NCBI GenBank assembly: GCA_028023455.1
Contig: JAQFVV010000072.1
Coordinates: forward strand, 5,758,794-5,822,793
Source: Epiperipatus broadwayi
Lineage: Eukaryota > Onychophora > Udeonychophora > Euonychophora > Peripatidae
Length of the DNA: 64,000 nucleotides
Direction of reading: 5' to 3'
Position 1 is the first letter of the stretch, and each line of letters opens with the position of its first letter. A program made the translations under genes and the position numbers. Positions 12,490 to 22,330 of this stretch are shown here, one piece after another. The notes beneath the pieces are model-generated. The model was not told where the DNA came from. It saw only the letters and a list, made by a program, of their open reading frames with translations, and ran no database searches.

Positions 12490-14410
12490 TAAACAGCTTG
12501 TGTAAGCATAAAGAATAGTGGTGTATAAAGTGTTAATTTCTTTATGATTTAACCTTTTTTAGTAAAATAATAAAAAAAGTTCTCAGATACATCCATTTTA
12601 TTAAAAATCGTATGCTTATCTAAATTTTTTAATAGTATAAATCTTATTCATAATTTCATTTGTAGCATTTTTCAATCTATAATTCTATTTTATGATTATT
12701 ATTTTTTACTGTTATTGTTCAACTGAAGAATGTAAGCATCTCTTCATTTATATTCTCATGTCCACATCACTACTACTTTTTAAAATAATCTTATATAACC
12801 ATCTCACAATTAAACTTTTTATGTTTTTAAAAATTTCTTGGGATTCAGTTTAGATTTTTAATAGGATATCTATTATTATTTATTCTAGTAGTTCAGCTCA
12901 GTTTCAGCCTTTTGTAGTGTTTAATGATGTCATTGATAGTTGTGTGTTGTGTTAGTGCTGTACTTTAATTCTCCTCATTAATTCTTACATACATCTCTCA
13001 TATACTTTGCTGAATAATTTACTTTTTTAATGTCCTTCTTTCATTCTTATAAATATGTAACAGTAAAACGTTTTTATTAAATATAATTTTTTTTTTAGAT
13101 ACATAGGTATATTTATTTTTAATAATAAATCATTTTGATCATTAATGTTATCCATTCTAGGCCATTCATTAATAATTTGTATGTATAATTATTAACATTT
13201 AATTAACTATTATCATTTTTTTAAAATTGATCCTTGTAAAATTTTCTAAGCATTGATGTATTATTTGCAAAAACCTCTACATCATTTGCAAAATTCTTAT
13301 ATCTTAAGTACTGATCATCATCATTTTTTTTTTGCTTTTTATTTTAACAACAAAATACTTTCTGCAAAACTGAGATGAAAAGTTTAGGAGAGTTTGGATC
13401 ATGAATTCTACATTAAGTTACCCCTAACAGTGTCCAAATATTGTTAGATTTATTTTTAAAAAAACTTTGAATATATAAAAGTATTCCATTTCATCAGAAT
13501 GAGAACTTATTAAAACATAAATATGACTTACCCGAGCTTAATGAAATAACTCTATGTAAATCACTCCAGTTCTGCCACCTAGTGTAAAATTGAGTAATTA
13601 CTAGATGCTAGATGATAGTATTTGCTAATTCTCTATCCAGTGCTTTTGAAAAGCATTGTGTATGGTAGATCACATTATTTTTTTTAGGTTTTAAATCAAA
13701 TAATTATTCTTACTCTTCTATTTGATATATAGTTAATCTCTACAATGTGCACTTTTAATTTTTATTTAACCAAGAATTTAGCTCCCCTTTTATTTGCAAT
13801 ATCTATACCTTTAATATAAAGTTCATTTATTTTTTAAATCAATTATCATTCATATTTCCTTATAATTTCATGAAGTTTGACAAAGCCATGAAAAACTTTT
13901 TTTTTCCACACAATTTTTCTTCAGCTATTAATTATCTACAGCTGTTAGTGGCAAAGGTAAAGTCATTATCAAATGACAGCCTAGAACTAGAACTCAAAGA
14001 TATCACTCCTCTGCGTTTGGTCAACTATTACTACTGCTAAACCGACTGTCAATTTTCGACCTACTGAAGATGAGGCCACGGTTTTTCTTGCTTGATATAA
14101 TAAAACTAAACATTCACACATGTCTTGACATAATAAAATTAAACATTCGCACGTCTTGTTATAATAAAACTAAACATTCGCACATGTCCGCATATAGATA
14201 CATACTTTCATTTTGCCTTCACGAAAAGTCAACTGATGTGTGTCAAGAACTATTAGGCATCTGAAAATGATAAAAAAACTTCTACATATTGGTAACCTTT
14301 CATCCATATATATTTGTTTACCATAAAAACATTCATTGGATAATACCAGCTGTAATCATCAGAAAGGCTGGATATCATTATCCTTATGATTGAGTCATTA
14401 TTATAGAAGG
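12490..14410. other. No gene; three short 34-bp repeats at 14070-14178
   Basis: A+T-rich. Near 14090-14178 a unit of about 34 bp (ATAATAAAACTAAACATTC plus GCACATGTC) occurs three times in tandem; the 64-aa frame at 14070-14264 runs through it and is not convincing. The rest shows poly-T runs but no recognisable feature. Confidence 0.5.
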
Positions 14411-14729
14411 CAATTTATATTTAATGCTACTTTCTAAGGCAGTATATATTTTTTTCTTATAATGAATGTTTCTTATATACGTAAATAGAAGAATTTAAAC
14501 TCAAAGATTTTTTGTCTATTCATCTTCCACTCTATCTCAAGCAACTGTGTGGTAGATTATGATCTGACCCAGCTGATGAGTACTGGTTCTGCATGAAATA
14601 TATATATATATATATTGGGGATTAGGTATTCTTTTCACATGTGGATGGTCATGTGTATTGGTTGCTTGAGATAGAATGGAGGATGACTAGACTGAAAATT
14701 CTGAGTTCAAATCCCTCAATTTATATTTA
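14411..14729. mobile_element. Palindromic hammerhead element with 13-bp TSD
   Basis: The 13-mer CAATTTATATTTA occurs at 14411-14423 and 14717-14729 and brackets the element. Inside are a left extension of about 60 bp and two inverted arms (about 14490-14550 and 14660-14716, sharing ATCTCAAGCAAC and GTTGCTTGAGAT, GGGATTTGAACTC-type ends). The arm ends match 19.9-20.3 kb and 48.0-48.5 kb (family FB-A). A hammerhead-like motif lies on the plus strand between the arms. No coding content: non-autonomous. Confidence 0.75.
14555..14632 (+). ncRNA. Hammerhead-like ribozyme, stem III expanded by (TA)n
   Basis: Canonical CTGATGA at 14573-14579 and GAAA at 14595-14598. Stem I proximal pairs CCCAG (14568-14572) with TTGGG (14615-14619). 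Between GAAA and TTGGG, where other copies have 8 bases, there is a (TA)n run of about 16 bases. Stem II (GTACT/TGCAT) has two mismatches compared with the consensus GTGCT/AGCAT. Confidence 0.5.
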
Positions 14730-15183
14730 TTACTACTTTATACTCTAGAAAAGACAACTGTAGAGAATACAACCAGTATATGGATTCATTAATAGATTTA
14801 TTCTTTAATTCTGTGATTGTATTTATAATTATATTAAACACTAATAGGTGTCCCACAGGCACAATGACTATAGTGGACCTGTATCTATTTATGTGACTCT
14901 AGTAACATCTAAAAAGATCAAATTCATCTATATATCTTTATTATTATCTGAATGAGAATTTATATAAAACCTTGTAAGTAGACCATTTTTTACACTGTAA
15001 TTCATGGTTGTCTGAAGAGGTTCATGGTTGAACATCCACAAAGGATCTTCATTTGAGATTAGTTTTTGATAGTGAAACTAAATCTTAAATTATGGATAAG
15101 TCTTATCTTTTTCAGAGCTTTTCATATAATTTCTGTGAGAATTTATACTTAAAATGCTGGACTAAAAATCAATAAATATTATT
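14730..15183. other. No feature recognised
   Basis: A+T-rich sequence without open frame. A short inverted pair (GGTTCATGGTTGAAC near 15018) is the only local structure noted. Confidence 0.4.
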
Positions 15184-15658
15184 TGATTTTAATAATATTA
15201 TATAACATTTGTAATACAAGCTTTTTAAATTAGGTCATGTGACATATGAGTTGATTTTTTTGTAATTTTATTTTTTTCTATTAAGGCCTTGGTGATTTTA
15301 TATTGCTAAAGCTATTAATATATGTTGTATCTGAACTTTAGTTCAGTCCCATATGGCTATTTAAGTTAGATAACTGGATTGGAAGACATATGGATGTCTG
15401 AAAATTTCAGATTTTCTACTTAATAGTTATCCATTAGATAAAGTGCTGGGCTTGTCCTGGTGGATTTAATCTAATGCTTGAATATCCTAGCACCTCACTG
15501 AGGATGCCAGTAGCAGAAACCTGTCTGGAGTTAGGGATATTCTAAAAAGCTTGTTAAGAGCTTATTGGTGAGCTCTTTATATAACATTTGTAATACAAGC
15601 TTGTTTAAATTAGGTCATGTGACATCTGACTTGATTTTTTTGTGATTTTAATAATATT
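15184..15658 (+). mobile_element. Retrozyme-like element: direct repeats, hammerhead, TSD
   Basis: The 16-mer TGATTTTAATAATATT occurs at 15184-15199 and 15643-15658 and brackets a 443-bp element. Its first and last about 64 bp (15200-15263 and 15579-15642) are direct repeats with few differences, giving a unit length of 379 bp and about 1.17 units. A well-formed hammerhead lies inside at 15480-15542. No ORF. This layout, a monomer of a few hundred bases with one type I hammerhead in a more-than-unit-length direct repeat, is what is described for retrozymes and for PLE terminal repeats. A related repeat end is at 49271-49337. Confidence 0.75.
15480..15542 (+). ncRNA. Hammerhead ribozyme, type I (family 3)
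   Basis: All core elements are present: CTGAGGA (15498-15504), stem II TGC/GCA closing loop CAGTA directly on the core (15505-15515), GAAA (15516-15519), a minimal stem III A-C/G-T, and GTC at 15523-15525 with predicted cleavage after C15525. Stem I has a proximal helix CCTCA (15493-15497) with TGGAG (15526-15530), an internal loop, and a distal helix pairing 15480-15489 (GAATATCCTA) with 15532-15542 (TAGGGATATTC) with one bulged base. Short stem III hammerheads are known to work as dimers. Activity is inferred, not shown. Confidence 0.75.
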
Positions 15659-16170
15659 TTTGTTCTATAAAACAATTGACTTCATAAAAAATAAATATAA
15701 TTTCTTAACTTCAAGAACAATACAAATGTGTTTGATCTTTAGAAGAGCATACTCTAAACAATTACTAGGAAGAGAAAATAAGGATATGTTGAGGAGCAAT
15801 AAAATAGAGTATCAAGGAATGTTTGCTAATCCTTTTCATAAAGAATACATTGTCAAAATGATAAGTATCGGGAAAACTTGCAACAATGGGATATCTCTTG
15901 ATGATTGGAAGTCCATAAATGTTTGAGTACCAGAAGGAACAGAATTGGTATCTTGAACTTCAGAAACGTCCTCTTTACAACTGCACTAAACCATATGGAG
16001 CAATAAACGAGGGCAAAATGGTTAATGGTAAAAACATTAAATGTTTTCCTGAAATCAGGTGAGAAATCTTAAGTAAAGCAAAAGGAAGAACATAACAAAA
16101 CTCAGACAGGAAAACTAACAAGGATCTCAATAGCAAGTTCTTTTTTGTCATTTCATGTAAGGTCATGTGA
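15659..16170 (+). pseudogene. Possible decayed coding sequence, family unknown
   Basis: The 94-aa frame at 15642-15926 becomes protein-like from residue 30 (RRAYSKQLLGRENKDML, NKIEYQGMFANPFHKEYIV), and 15930-16160 continues in shifted frames (PEGTELV, SETSSLQLH). Several frameshifts and stops. G+C is higher than around it. The minus frame at 15975-16166 is probably its shadow. I cannot assign a family. Confidence 0.3.
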
Positions 16171-17139
16171 TGTTTAGTGATTATGTGATGTATTAAAGAT
16201 CTTTAATAGTTTTTTGCTATGAGGGCCTATCAGTTCAAAGAGATGAAGAATATGAATATACTTGTTTAAAGATTGCTACCATGATTAATAGTAGTTCAAT
16301 TGAAACTCTAACTAGCTCAAGCTATCAGTAATCTCTGAAGAACTTTTTAAATACTATGCAAACACGTAAGAAAGTTGTAATTGGCCAACAAAACTTTTCA
16401 GAGTAAATCTTATGAGAACGAGATTTAATTTGTTGTACATAATAACTACACCATTTTATCAAAGTAAAAGTAATTTTATGAAAGCCGCATGCCTTAAAGA
16501 AATTTTTCTTTCAATATCTGTTTTATCTTCAGCAAAATTTGAGATCTATTTAAAATCAATGTCTCTAATGGTATTTTCAATTTCTCTTGTGTTGCTGTTT
16601 TTATATATGTTGCATGTTCTATCTAAAGGCAAATAATGATAATTAAAAAATAAGCCATTATAAACAGCAATGTATTCAATCATTATAAATGATAAGCATT
16701 TAGCATTTCAATACTTAGGATTTAATATTAAAACTTCAGGCGCCACCTACAATATATTTTGAACTTCTAAATGCTGTGTCAAATATATTACTAATTTCAG
16801 ATTCAAGTTTTAATATCAAATTTAGCATAAGAATGGTATTTAAATAAAAATAATATTGCTTACAAGTAAATAAGCAATTATTTTATCAAGCGCCGTGTTT
16901 ACAATATTTGAATGTAAAATATTGCTTACAATAAAAATGGATTAATCCCTTCAAAGGACTTGAAACTGGGCAGAGTGTGTTGCATGGAGATGAGACCAAT
17001 TTTTTGAATGAGAAGAACATTTGAATGGTTGATTTGTTTGGAAGTTCATTAAACGTTTGAGCACAGAAGTGTCAAAACTGGAACCATGGTCCATGGATCT
17101 TGAGCTACAAAATTTTGATTCAGAAATTATATATTTATT
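16171..17139. other. No gene recognised
   Basis: A+T-rich. The 74-aa plus frame at 16412-16636 is hydrophobic and unrecognised. Near 17040-17110 a few blocks (GAGCACAGAAG, CATGGATCTTGAGC) faintly recall the tRNA-Pro-like SINE. Confidence 0.4.
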
Positions 17140-17330
17140 ATTTGCCTGAAGGTTTGTGATGGTGGTATATTAGATGTGATAATAGGCTGGACTATTTCCA
17201 TCATCTATCATTAAATGTTGAATGTGTGAAAAATTTTAAACTTTTCAAATACAAACAACTTCTTAATTATAGCACACAAATAGACAACACAGGTTAAGAA
17301 TTCAACATATTATCACATTACATATTTATA
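17140..17330 (-). repeat. SINE family S, 3' part
   Basis: Minus-strand copy of the SINE body and tail: GATGATGGAAATAGTCC-type tail (17185-17210) and CACACAAATAG...CAGGTTA junction. The tRNA head is missing. Confidence 0.55.
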
Positions 17331-17669
17331 GAGCTGGTAGTATACTTGGGGAACTATTTATCTCGTCAAGACTCTTGAGTGAGAATAAAAAATATATTAA
17401 TATTTAATTAATTATGTTTCTGGGCAATTAACCCATCTTATGGTTGATAAGACAAGTTATAATATTTTTATGTTTCAAGTCCATGGTTAAGGAAGTATAA
17501 ATTATTTTAATGATGTATCACTTTGGTCATAGAATTAATTATTCGTGATAAACAAAAAAATCTTTATGTCTCAACATAAGTTCGACAGTAACACTGCACT
17601 CATGCATGACATGAATTTGATTAAATATTTAAGAACAATCACTTAAGAATATTTGAGATATAATTAATT

Positions 17670-17770
17670 AATGCTTGGTCATGTGAAGTATCTGGTTCAA
17701 TTGAAATACATCCTGGAGGCTAGGATTACATTTCCCCCAATATCTTCGGAAAAGATTATCTTAAAAAAAA
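17670..17770 (+). repeat. Remnant of hammerhead family 1 repeat
   Basis: GCTTGGTCATGTGAAGTATCTGG followed by TTGAAATACATCCTGG keeps the order of family 1 (GACC.A-CTGANGA-stem-GAAATACAT-TTGG), but core and stems are destroyed. Confidence 0.3.
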
Positions 17771-17827
17771 TTTATAAATTTGATTTATTGTTTATAAATT
17801 TTATTAAACGCCCATTATTATATTAAG

Positions 17828-17972
17828 TAATAATTTACTAAGGCTGTAACCTTAATATAGGGATTCTCTCTTTTCTTCATAGCGTAAGCTTGTGTTTTAA
17901 GACCTATAGAGGTCCCTACCTTCGTATTTTTCAGACGCTTATTTCTAAGGTTACAGCCTTAGTAAATTATTA
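17828..17972. mobile_element. MITE with perfect 27-bp inverted ends
   Basis: 17828-17854 is the exact reverse complement of 17946-17972 (core ACTAAGGCTGTAACCTTA). The 145-bp element has no ORF and a G+C-richer interior. Perfect arms imply a young insertion or gene conversion. I could not fix the target duplication; TA is possible. Confidence 0.75.
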
Positions 17973-18039
17973 TTTATTGTTTAGTAAAATTTGTATAAGA
18001 AAAAGTTGACATATTTCATCTTTAAAATAAATTATTTCA

Positions 18040-18200
18040 TCATCATTATTATCAACCATTATCAATCCACTGCAGGATGAAGGTCTCTCCAAGTTTAATC
18101 CATCTTCTCCGATCTTTAGCTTCTCTTCTCCACATCACCCCTGCACACTTTCTTATGTCCACTCCATACGTGCGTCTTTTTCAATCCCTTCTCCTTCACT
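18040..18200 (-). repeat. RTE LINE 3' end, truncated
   Basis: Starts with a TCATCATCATTATT tail and continues CAACCATTATCAATCC, GGATGAAGGTCTCTCC and CTTCTCCACATCACCC, the same 3' end as at 27835, 46250 and 62010. On minus this is the LINE C-terminus and 3' UTR. 5'-truncated near 18200. Confidence 0.8.
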
Positions 18201-18719
18201 TCCGCACTAACACATATCTGTAACATCGTAAATAATCAATAATAATTCCCCAATAATTTCCAAACTTGTCCTTTTATATTACTTTGAAAGATTGACTTAA
18301 CATTATGTCATCGATGTGATGATCCTTTTCGTTGAGGTCCGATTTCCCAATGGATTTATTTCATTTGCTAAAAGTTTTTATTGTTTTCCTATCTGACCGA
18401 TGTTTTTACATTTAAATGCCCAAGGCTGATTTACATTTGACTAATTAAATTTATCATTTCCATTTCTGATTAATTAACCTGTTTTCCAAATTATAATGTT
18501 AAAATAATTGTATAAATATAAACTTTTCTTAGCAGTTAATATTATATACTAATTAGATTAATAATTCAATGCTGGTTAGGTAACAGGATAAAAAGTTCAT
18601 TCTTATCTTTCAAAGACTATCTTGTGCTTTGAATTGAGAGTATTTTACATGCTCAATAAACCAGTGTTGAGTTGTTAATCTAATTAATATATATATAAAA
18701 TAAATCTTGTATATTATAT

Positions 18720-19010
18720 TTGTAGTTATATATTAAATTATTTCCATCATCTAGTTCAATTATTAATTTTTCTTTTAATTCAAACTTTATATTTTCCAAG
18801 TGCTTTCACCAATCAGTATTAACACACATGTTAGTATAGAACATGTGTTTAGAGAGATATTTTTTTTCTTTTCTTTTTTTAAGTGTTGCTTTTTTGACCA
18901 GTAACAATATAGCATAGAAATTAAACACACTTTAGTGGAAAACATAATTTGTTAGAACATCACTTAAATTTAGCATTCATGAAATTGAAAATTACCAGTT
19001 CAATTTCCAA
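18720..19010 (-). repeat. SINE family S, diverged copy
   Basis: Minus strand: tail ATTTCCATCATCTAG (18742-18760), body with CACATGTTAGTATAG, then GTGTTGCTTTTTTGACCAGTAAC and a head region ending near 19000. Diverged but in the same order as 10985-11280. Confidence 0.5.
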
Positions 19011-19059
19011 GCTACGTTGTAATTGGTCAGTTCATGAAGGCCTGAAGAAGAGAGAAGAT

Positions 19060-19215
19060 ATTCATTATTCAAAGCTTTATATATATATATAATCAGTGCT
19101 CAGAGTGGTGGGTCATGTGAAAGTCTGGGCTCATACCCTGTCTATTACATATATAGACACAGGTATATATAAGCCTGTGTATTTCATCTATTAAGATCTT
19201 TATAATTTAATGGAC
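19060..19215 (+). repeat. FB-A element fragment
   Basis: GGTGGGTCATGTGAAAGTCTGGGCTCATACC matches the right end of the palindrome at 48.0-48.5 kb (given there as GGTGAGTCATG...GTGCTCATATACC); TTTAATGGACAGGCTTCAATC near 19208-19230 matches its centre. Hammerhead part absent. Confidence 0.55.
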
Positions 19216-19568
19216 AGGCTTCAATCTATTCCAACCTCCAACTCTTCAGCCATCCATACCATTAAAAATTTATGCCCAAATCCCATGCTAATGCCAATAT
19301 TGTTATTATGCCCATGTTGACCTCAAGTCACTCTGACCCCTCATGTATAGGACAGTATCCATTTAAATACCTAGAATGGGGGGTGGGCGGAATGCAGGCT
19401 TAATGTGTAAGATTTGAAATACAGGCATTCTTATACCTGGAACTTAATACTTTAAGTGAAGTATTAATTATTTTATATTAAAATTTAAAGATGTTCACAA
19501 TGTTTAATAGTATTTTTCTAAAATCTGTTGTTTACTTGAAGAATCAATTTATTTATGAAATAGATGCA

Positions 19569-19609
<41 letters not shown>

Positions 19610-19641
19610 CAACAACAACAACAACAATGATAATAATAATA
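19569..19641. repeat. (AAT)n/(AAC)n microsatellite
   Basis: AAT triplets, then AAC triplets, then AAT again. The poly-Tyr/Cys frame on the minus strand is an artefact. Confidence 0.95.
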
Positions 19642-19953
19642 ATTCTTCATTTTAGTAAAGAGAACAAACACAATGCATATAACATAATAAAGAGAAGATA
19701 ACAAACAAAAAAACTGTAAAATTATAAACAAATAAACTAAATTTAAATTAATTTAAGTTCAAGAATAAATTGCTTATGATCTGAGTTAAAATGATATTTT
19801 TTAGATTTTCATTTTTTAAATTTCAATATGGATAGTTTTCCTGTTTACAATAAGTGATTTTATTATAGGGCATTTGAACCCAGACTTTCATGCTCTTTTT
19901 AACTATCCAATCTATCTCACAACCGATACACATGACCACACACATGTAAAAAA

Positions 19954-20019
19954 GACAAGTAATCTCCAATTTTCCGTATTTTATGCTAAACCAGTTCTCA
20001 TCAGTTGGACCAGATCATC
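19954..20019 (-). ncRNA. Hammerhead-like motif, GAAA box damaged (family 1)
   Basis: Minus strand: CTGATGA (19998-20004), stem I CCAA/TTGG kept, distal GATGATC partner GATTAC, but the second box reads TAAAAT instead of GAAAT. Predicted inactive. Confidence 0.45.
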
Positions 20020-20153
20020 ACCCCCATATATATGTAATCAGTGCTTGATTTATATTAAGATAAAAACTCTTCAAACTTTAATTGAAGCCTGTCCATTAAA
20101 ATTTGAAGATTTGCTATAAACTGAGCACTGATTATATACATGTGTGGGAAAAT

Positions 20154-20218
20154 GATGATCTGGACCTATTGATGAGTGCTGGTTCAACATGAAATACATA
20201 TATTGAAGATCATTTATC
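20154..20218 (+). ncRNA. Hammerhead-like motif with C3 changed (family 1)
   Basis: TTGATGA at 20169-20175 (canonical CTGATGA with C3 to T), stem II GTGCT/AACAT around GGTTC, GAAA at 20191-20194, stem III ATA/TAT closing CA, A as position 17, distal stem I GATGATC (20154-20160) with GATCAT (20208-20213). The proximal stem I is weakened. Confidence 0.5.
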
Positions 20219-20312
20219 TTTTTTCACGTGTGTGTGGTCATATGTATTGGTTATATAAGATGGAGTGCATAGCTCAAGGAGCTTGAAAATCTGGGCTCAA
20301 ATCCCCTATAAT

Positions 20313-21120
20313 TATATCGAAACTTCAGTGATATAAAGTATACCTTGATTTAAAGATAAGTCACTTTGAAAAATCGAAGTGAGTGAGTTACAAAATACCT
20401 AAATACTAAAAAATAATATATGTAAAAAATATTTTAAAAAAAAACTTGTATTTAATTTGATAATTAATGCATTGAAAGGACACAAAAAAAGTACTGAATC
20501 GCAATTTTGGTTGTAATTTTAAATAAAATTGTGAGCAACCGTAAATTAATCCAGAACATTGATTCACTTAGGCTGAAACTTCACATAACCTTTTCATTTT
20601 GGATTCTAACGTTTCAATTCATAAATAAAAATGATAAATTTTTTCCACTCCAAAGTATGACACCTCAAGAGAAGTAAAAGTGTAATTTGCCAATTCCCCT
20701 TCAAAAATCAACCCAGATCATTATTTAGTAATGATTGTGATTCTTAGAAATGTATCAATTTTTTAATCATTACCATGGCAACTCACAACATTTCTATCCT
20801 CTGACTTAGAGATCCAAATATACTTATTTAAGTCATGATATCTGTAAATAGTTTTTAAATGCTTCTATTTTGATTAAATATACTCAAAACTTTTATTCCA
20901 CCTTACATTCTTGAAACATTTGAATAAAGTTTATCTAAAATAGATATATGACTCCCATAATACTACTCAAGCTGAACTAGTTACCCAAATCACAATTTTA
21001 CACATTTATTCTTAATATTTGTCCAAAATGTATTAATATAAAATTATTACAATTTGATTTACAAGTAACAAGTTGTGAATACAGAAAGTTTCTTTTAAAT
21101 GAAAGTGTAATAATTTAGTA
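20313..21120. other. No feature recognised
   Basis: A+T-rich sequence without open frame or matched repeat. Confidence 0.5.
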
Positions 21121-21140
21121 TATTGATAAAATGCATGAGA

Positions 21141-21205
21141 TTGTGATTTGGATCAACTGAAGAGCGCTAATTCAATGTGAAATATATATTGGAAATATTT
21201 ATATT
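21141..21205 (+). ncRNA. Hammerhead-like motif (family 1), stem II eroded
   Basis: CTGAAGA at 21157-21163 and GAAA at 21179-21182 are canonical. Stem I pairs TCAA with TTGG (21189-21192). Stem II (GCGCT...AATGT) has lost most pairs. Repeat text continues to about 21260 (TTTTTCAGATAT...TATGTCTCAAGAATAT) as at 10.9 and 11.7 kb. Confidence 0.4.
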
Positions 21206-21448
21206 TTTCAGATATTTTTTTTTATATGTCTCAAGAATATCTTATGAAGTGAACTGTTTAAGTATATGTAAAAAAGATTAAAAATAAAGCCTGATCATTT
21301 TTCCATGTGTTTTACATTTGGTTAAAAATAGATATATTAATTTTTAACTGTAGCTTGAAGTGTATATTTGGGCTAGAAATGATGTGATAATCTCTAGATT
21401 GATAGAGCACTTCTTTATTAATTTCCAAAATGCCAGAACATAACTCAG

Positions 21449-21728
21449 TACTTAGTATAACACTAAATCATCCATGCTCTTATTACCATTTTACAATGCT
21501 TTTATTATAACCCACTATGACAGCTTTGATTACCCCAGCACTCTTCTCCAGAACTTGTAATTTTCTTCAGAACTTTTAAAGTTCTGAAGAAGATTGCTGG
21601 GCAATCGAAACTGTCATAGTGAATTGTAATAAAAGCATTGTAAAATAGTAATACAAAGCATAGATGATTTAATATTATATGGATTTGGCAATGCAATAAG
21701 AAAGATAAAATTATAATACTTAGTATAA
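21449..21728. mobile_element. Palindromic PLE-like element with 12-bp TSD
   Basis: TACTTAGTATAA at 21449-21460 and 21717-21728 brackets a 256-bp element. Arms are inverted: AAATCATCCATGCTCTTATTAC on the left mirrors the right arm ending near 21676; the centre is the hairpin CTTCAGAAC/GTTCTGAAG (21566-21588). A one-sided extension of about 38 bp lies at the right (21680-21716). Each arm holds a hammerhead-like box set, better kept on plus (21580-21625). The 63-aa minus frame is chance. Confidence 0.75.
21580..21625 (+). ncRNA. Hammerhead-like motif (family 4)
   Basis: CTGAAGA (21584-21590), an extra A, stem II GATTG/CAATC with loop CTGGG, GAAAC (21607-21611) and GTC (21613-21615). Against 40445-40490 and the common form GACTG/CAGTC, stem II shows a compensatory C-G to T-A change, which argues for selection on structure. 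Stem I is not evident within this copy. Confidence 0.45.
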
Positions 21729-22135
21729 TATTTTACTACACTTCTTTTACACTATAGTACTAATTTAATCCTTTTGCAGTCTCTTTACTAGCTTTGCTAA
21801 TTCAAAAAAATGAACTTTCTTTACATGCAAATTAATCTGTTGATTTGCAGTAAATAATTTCCTTTTTTTGCATATTATTAGTATTTATATTATTTCTAGA
21901 GTATTGTAGCATATCAACATTAAAAGCTTGTACACGTACACACATCTTTATTTATTCTTTGATATGTGTGTATAGACATACCAATTGAATGCCAAGAAAC
22001 TTAGACATTAAGAATCTTTATTTTCTTATCACTTCTCTCCAAACAATAAGTTTATTACACAAGTGTGTTCTTATTTAAACTATATAAATTATTTTATAGC
22101 TATTGTTATTTATACATTTATTCATTAACAGCCAT
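21729..22135. other. No feature recognised
   Basis: A+T-rich, no open frame. Confidence 0.5.
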
Positions 22136-22330
22136 AAATATAAACAAGGCAAAACTGTCCATACAGTAGTACCACCCTGTGCCAACCAGAGTAATCAATA
22201 GATGCCAGAAGGCTTGTGCATAAAACCTCTATCTAGTGTCTACTCATCCAATATCCCCAGACTAGTTTCTGGCTTATGGCCTTCGTCAGTGATCATGTGA
22301 TGTTTAGTGGTTTAACACTAAATTGTTGTG
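22136..22330 (-). repeat. Hammerhead family 2 repeat
   Basis: Minus-strand copy: CACAGGGTGGTACTACTGTATGG end (22145-22170), GCATCTATTGATTACTCTGG, CACTAGATAGAGG, then the hammerhead box set and CATCACATGATCA. Same order at 12310-12490, 63080-63310 and 63540-63935. Confidence 0.7.
22248..22300 (-). ncRNA. Hammerhead ribozyme-like motif, intact core (family 2)
   Basis: Minus strand: CTGACGA (22283-22289), stem II GGC/GCC with loop CATAA, GAAAC, then ACTAGT (self-complementary stem III) and C forming a GTC triplet (22260-22262), then TGGGGATATTGG. Core boxes are canonical. There is an A-A opposition between core and stem II. In this copy the 5' strand of stem I (CATGATCA) is replaced and pairs only partly. 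Confidence 0.55.

Larger units (their letters stand above)
19868..20312. mobile_element. FB-A palindrome with two opposed hammerhead-like motifs
   Basis: Outer ends GGCATTTGAACCCAGA (19868) and TCTGGGCTCAAATCCCC (20293) are inverted; inner arms pair ACTCTTCAAACTTTAA (20067) with TTAAAATTTGAAGATTT (20096). Between them lie hammerhead-like motifs on minus (19954-20019) and plus (20154-20218). Same element type as 48003-48540. The 81-aa ORF spanning the left arm is chance. No TSD found. Confidence 0.7.
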
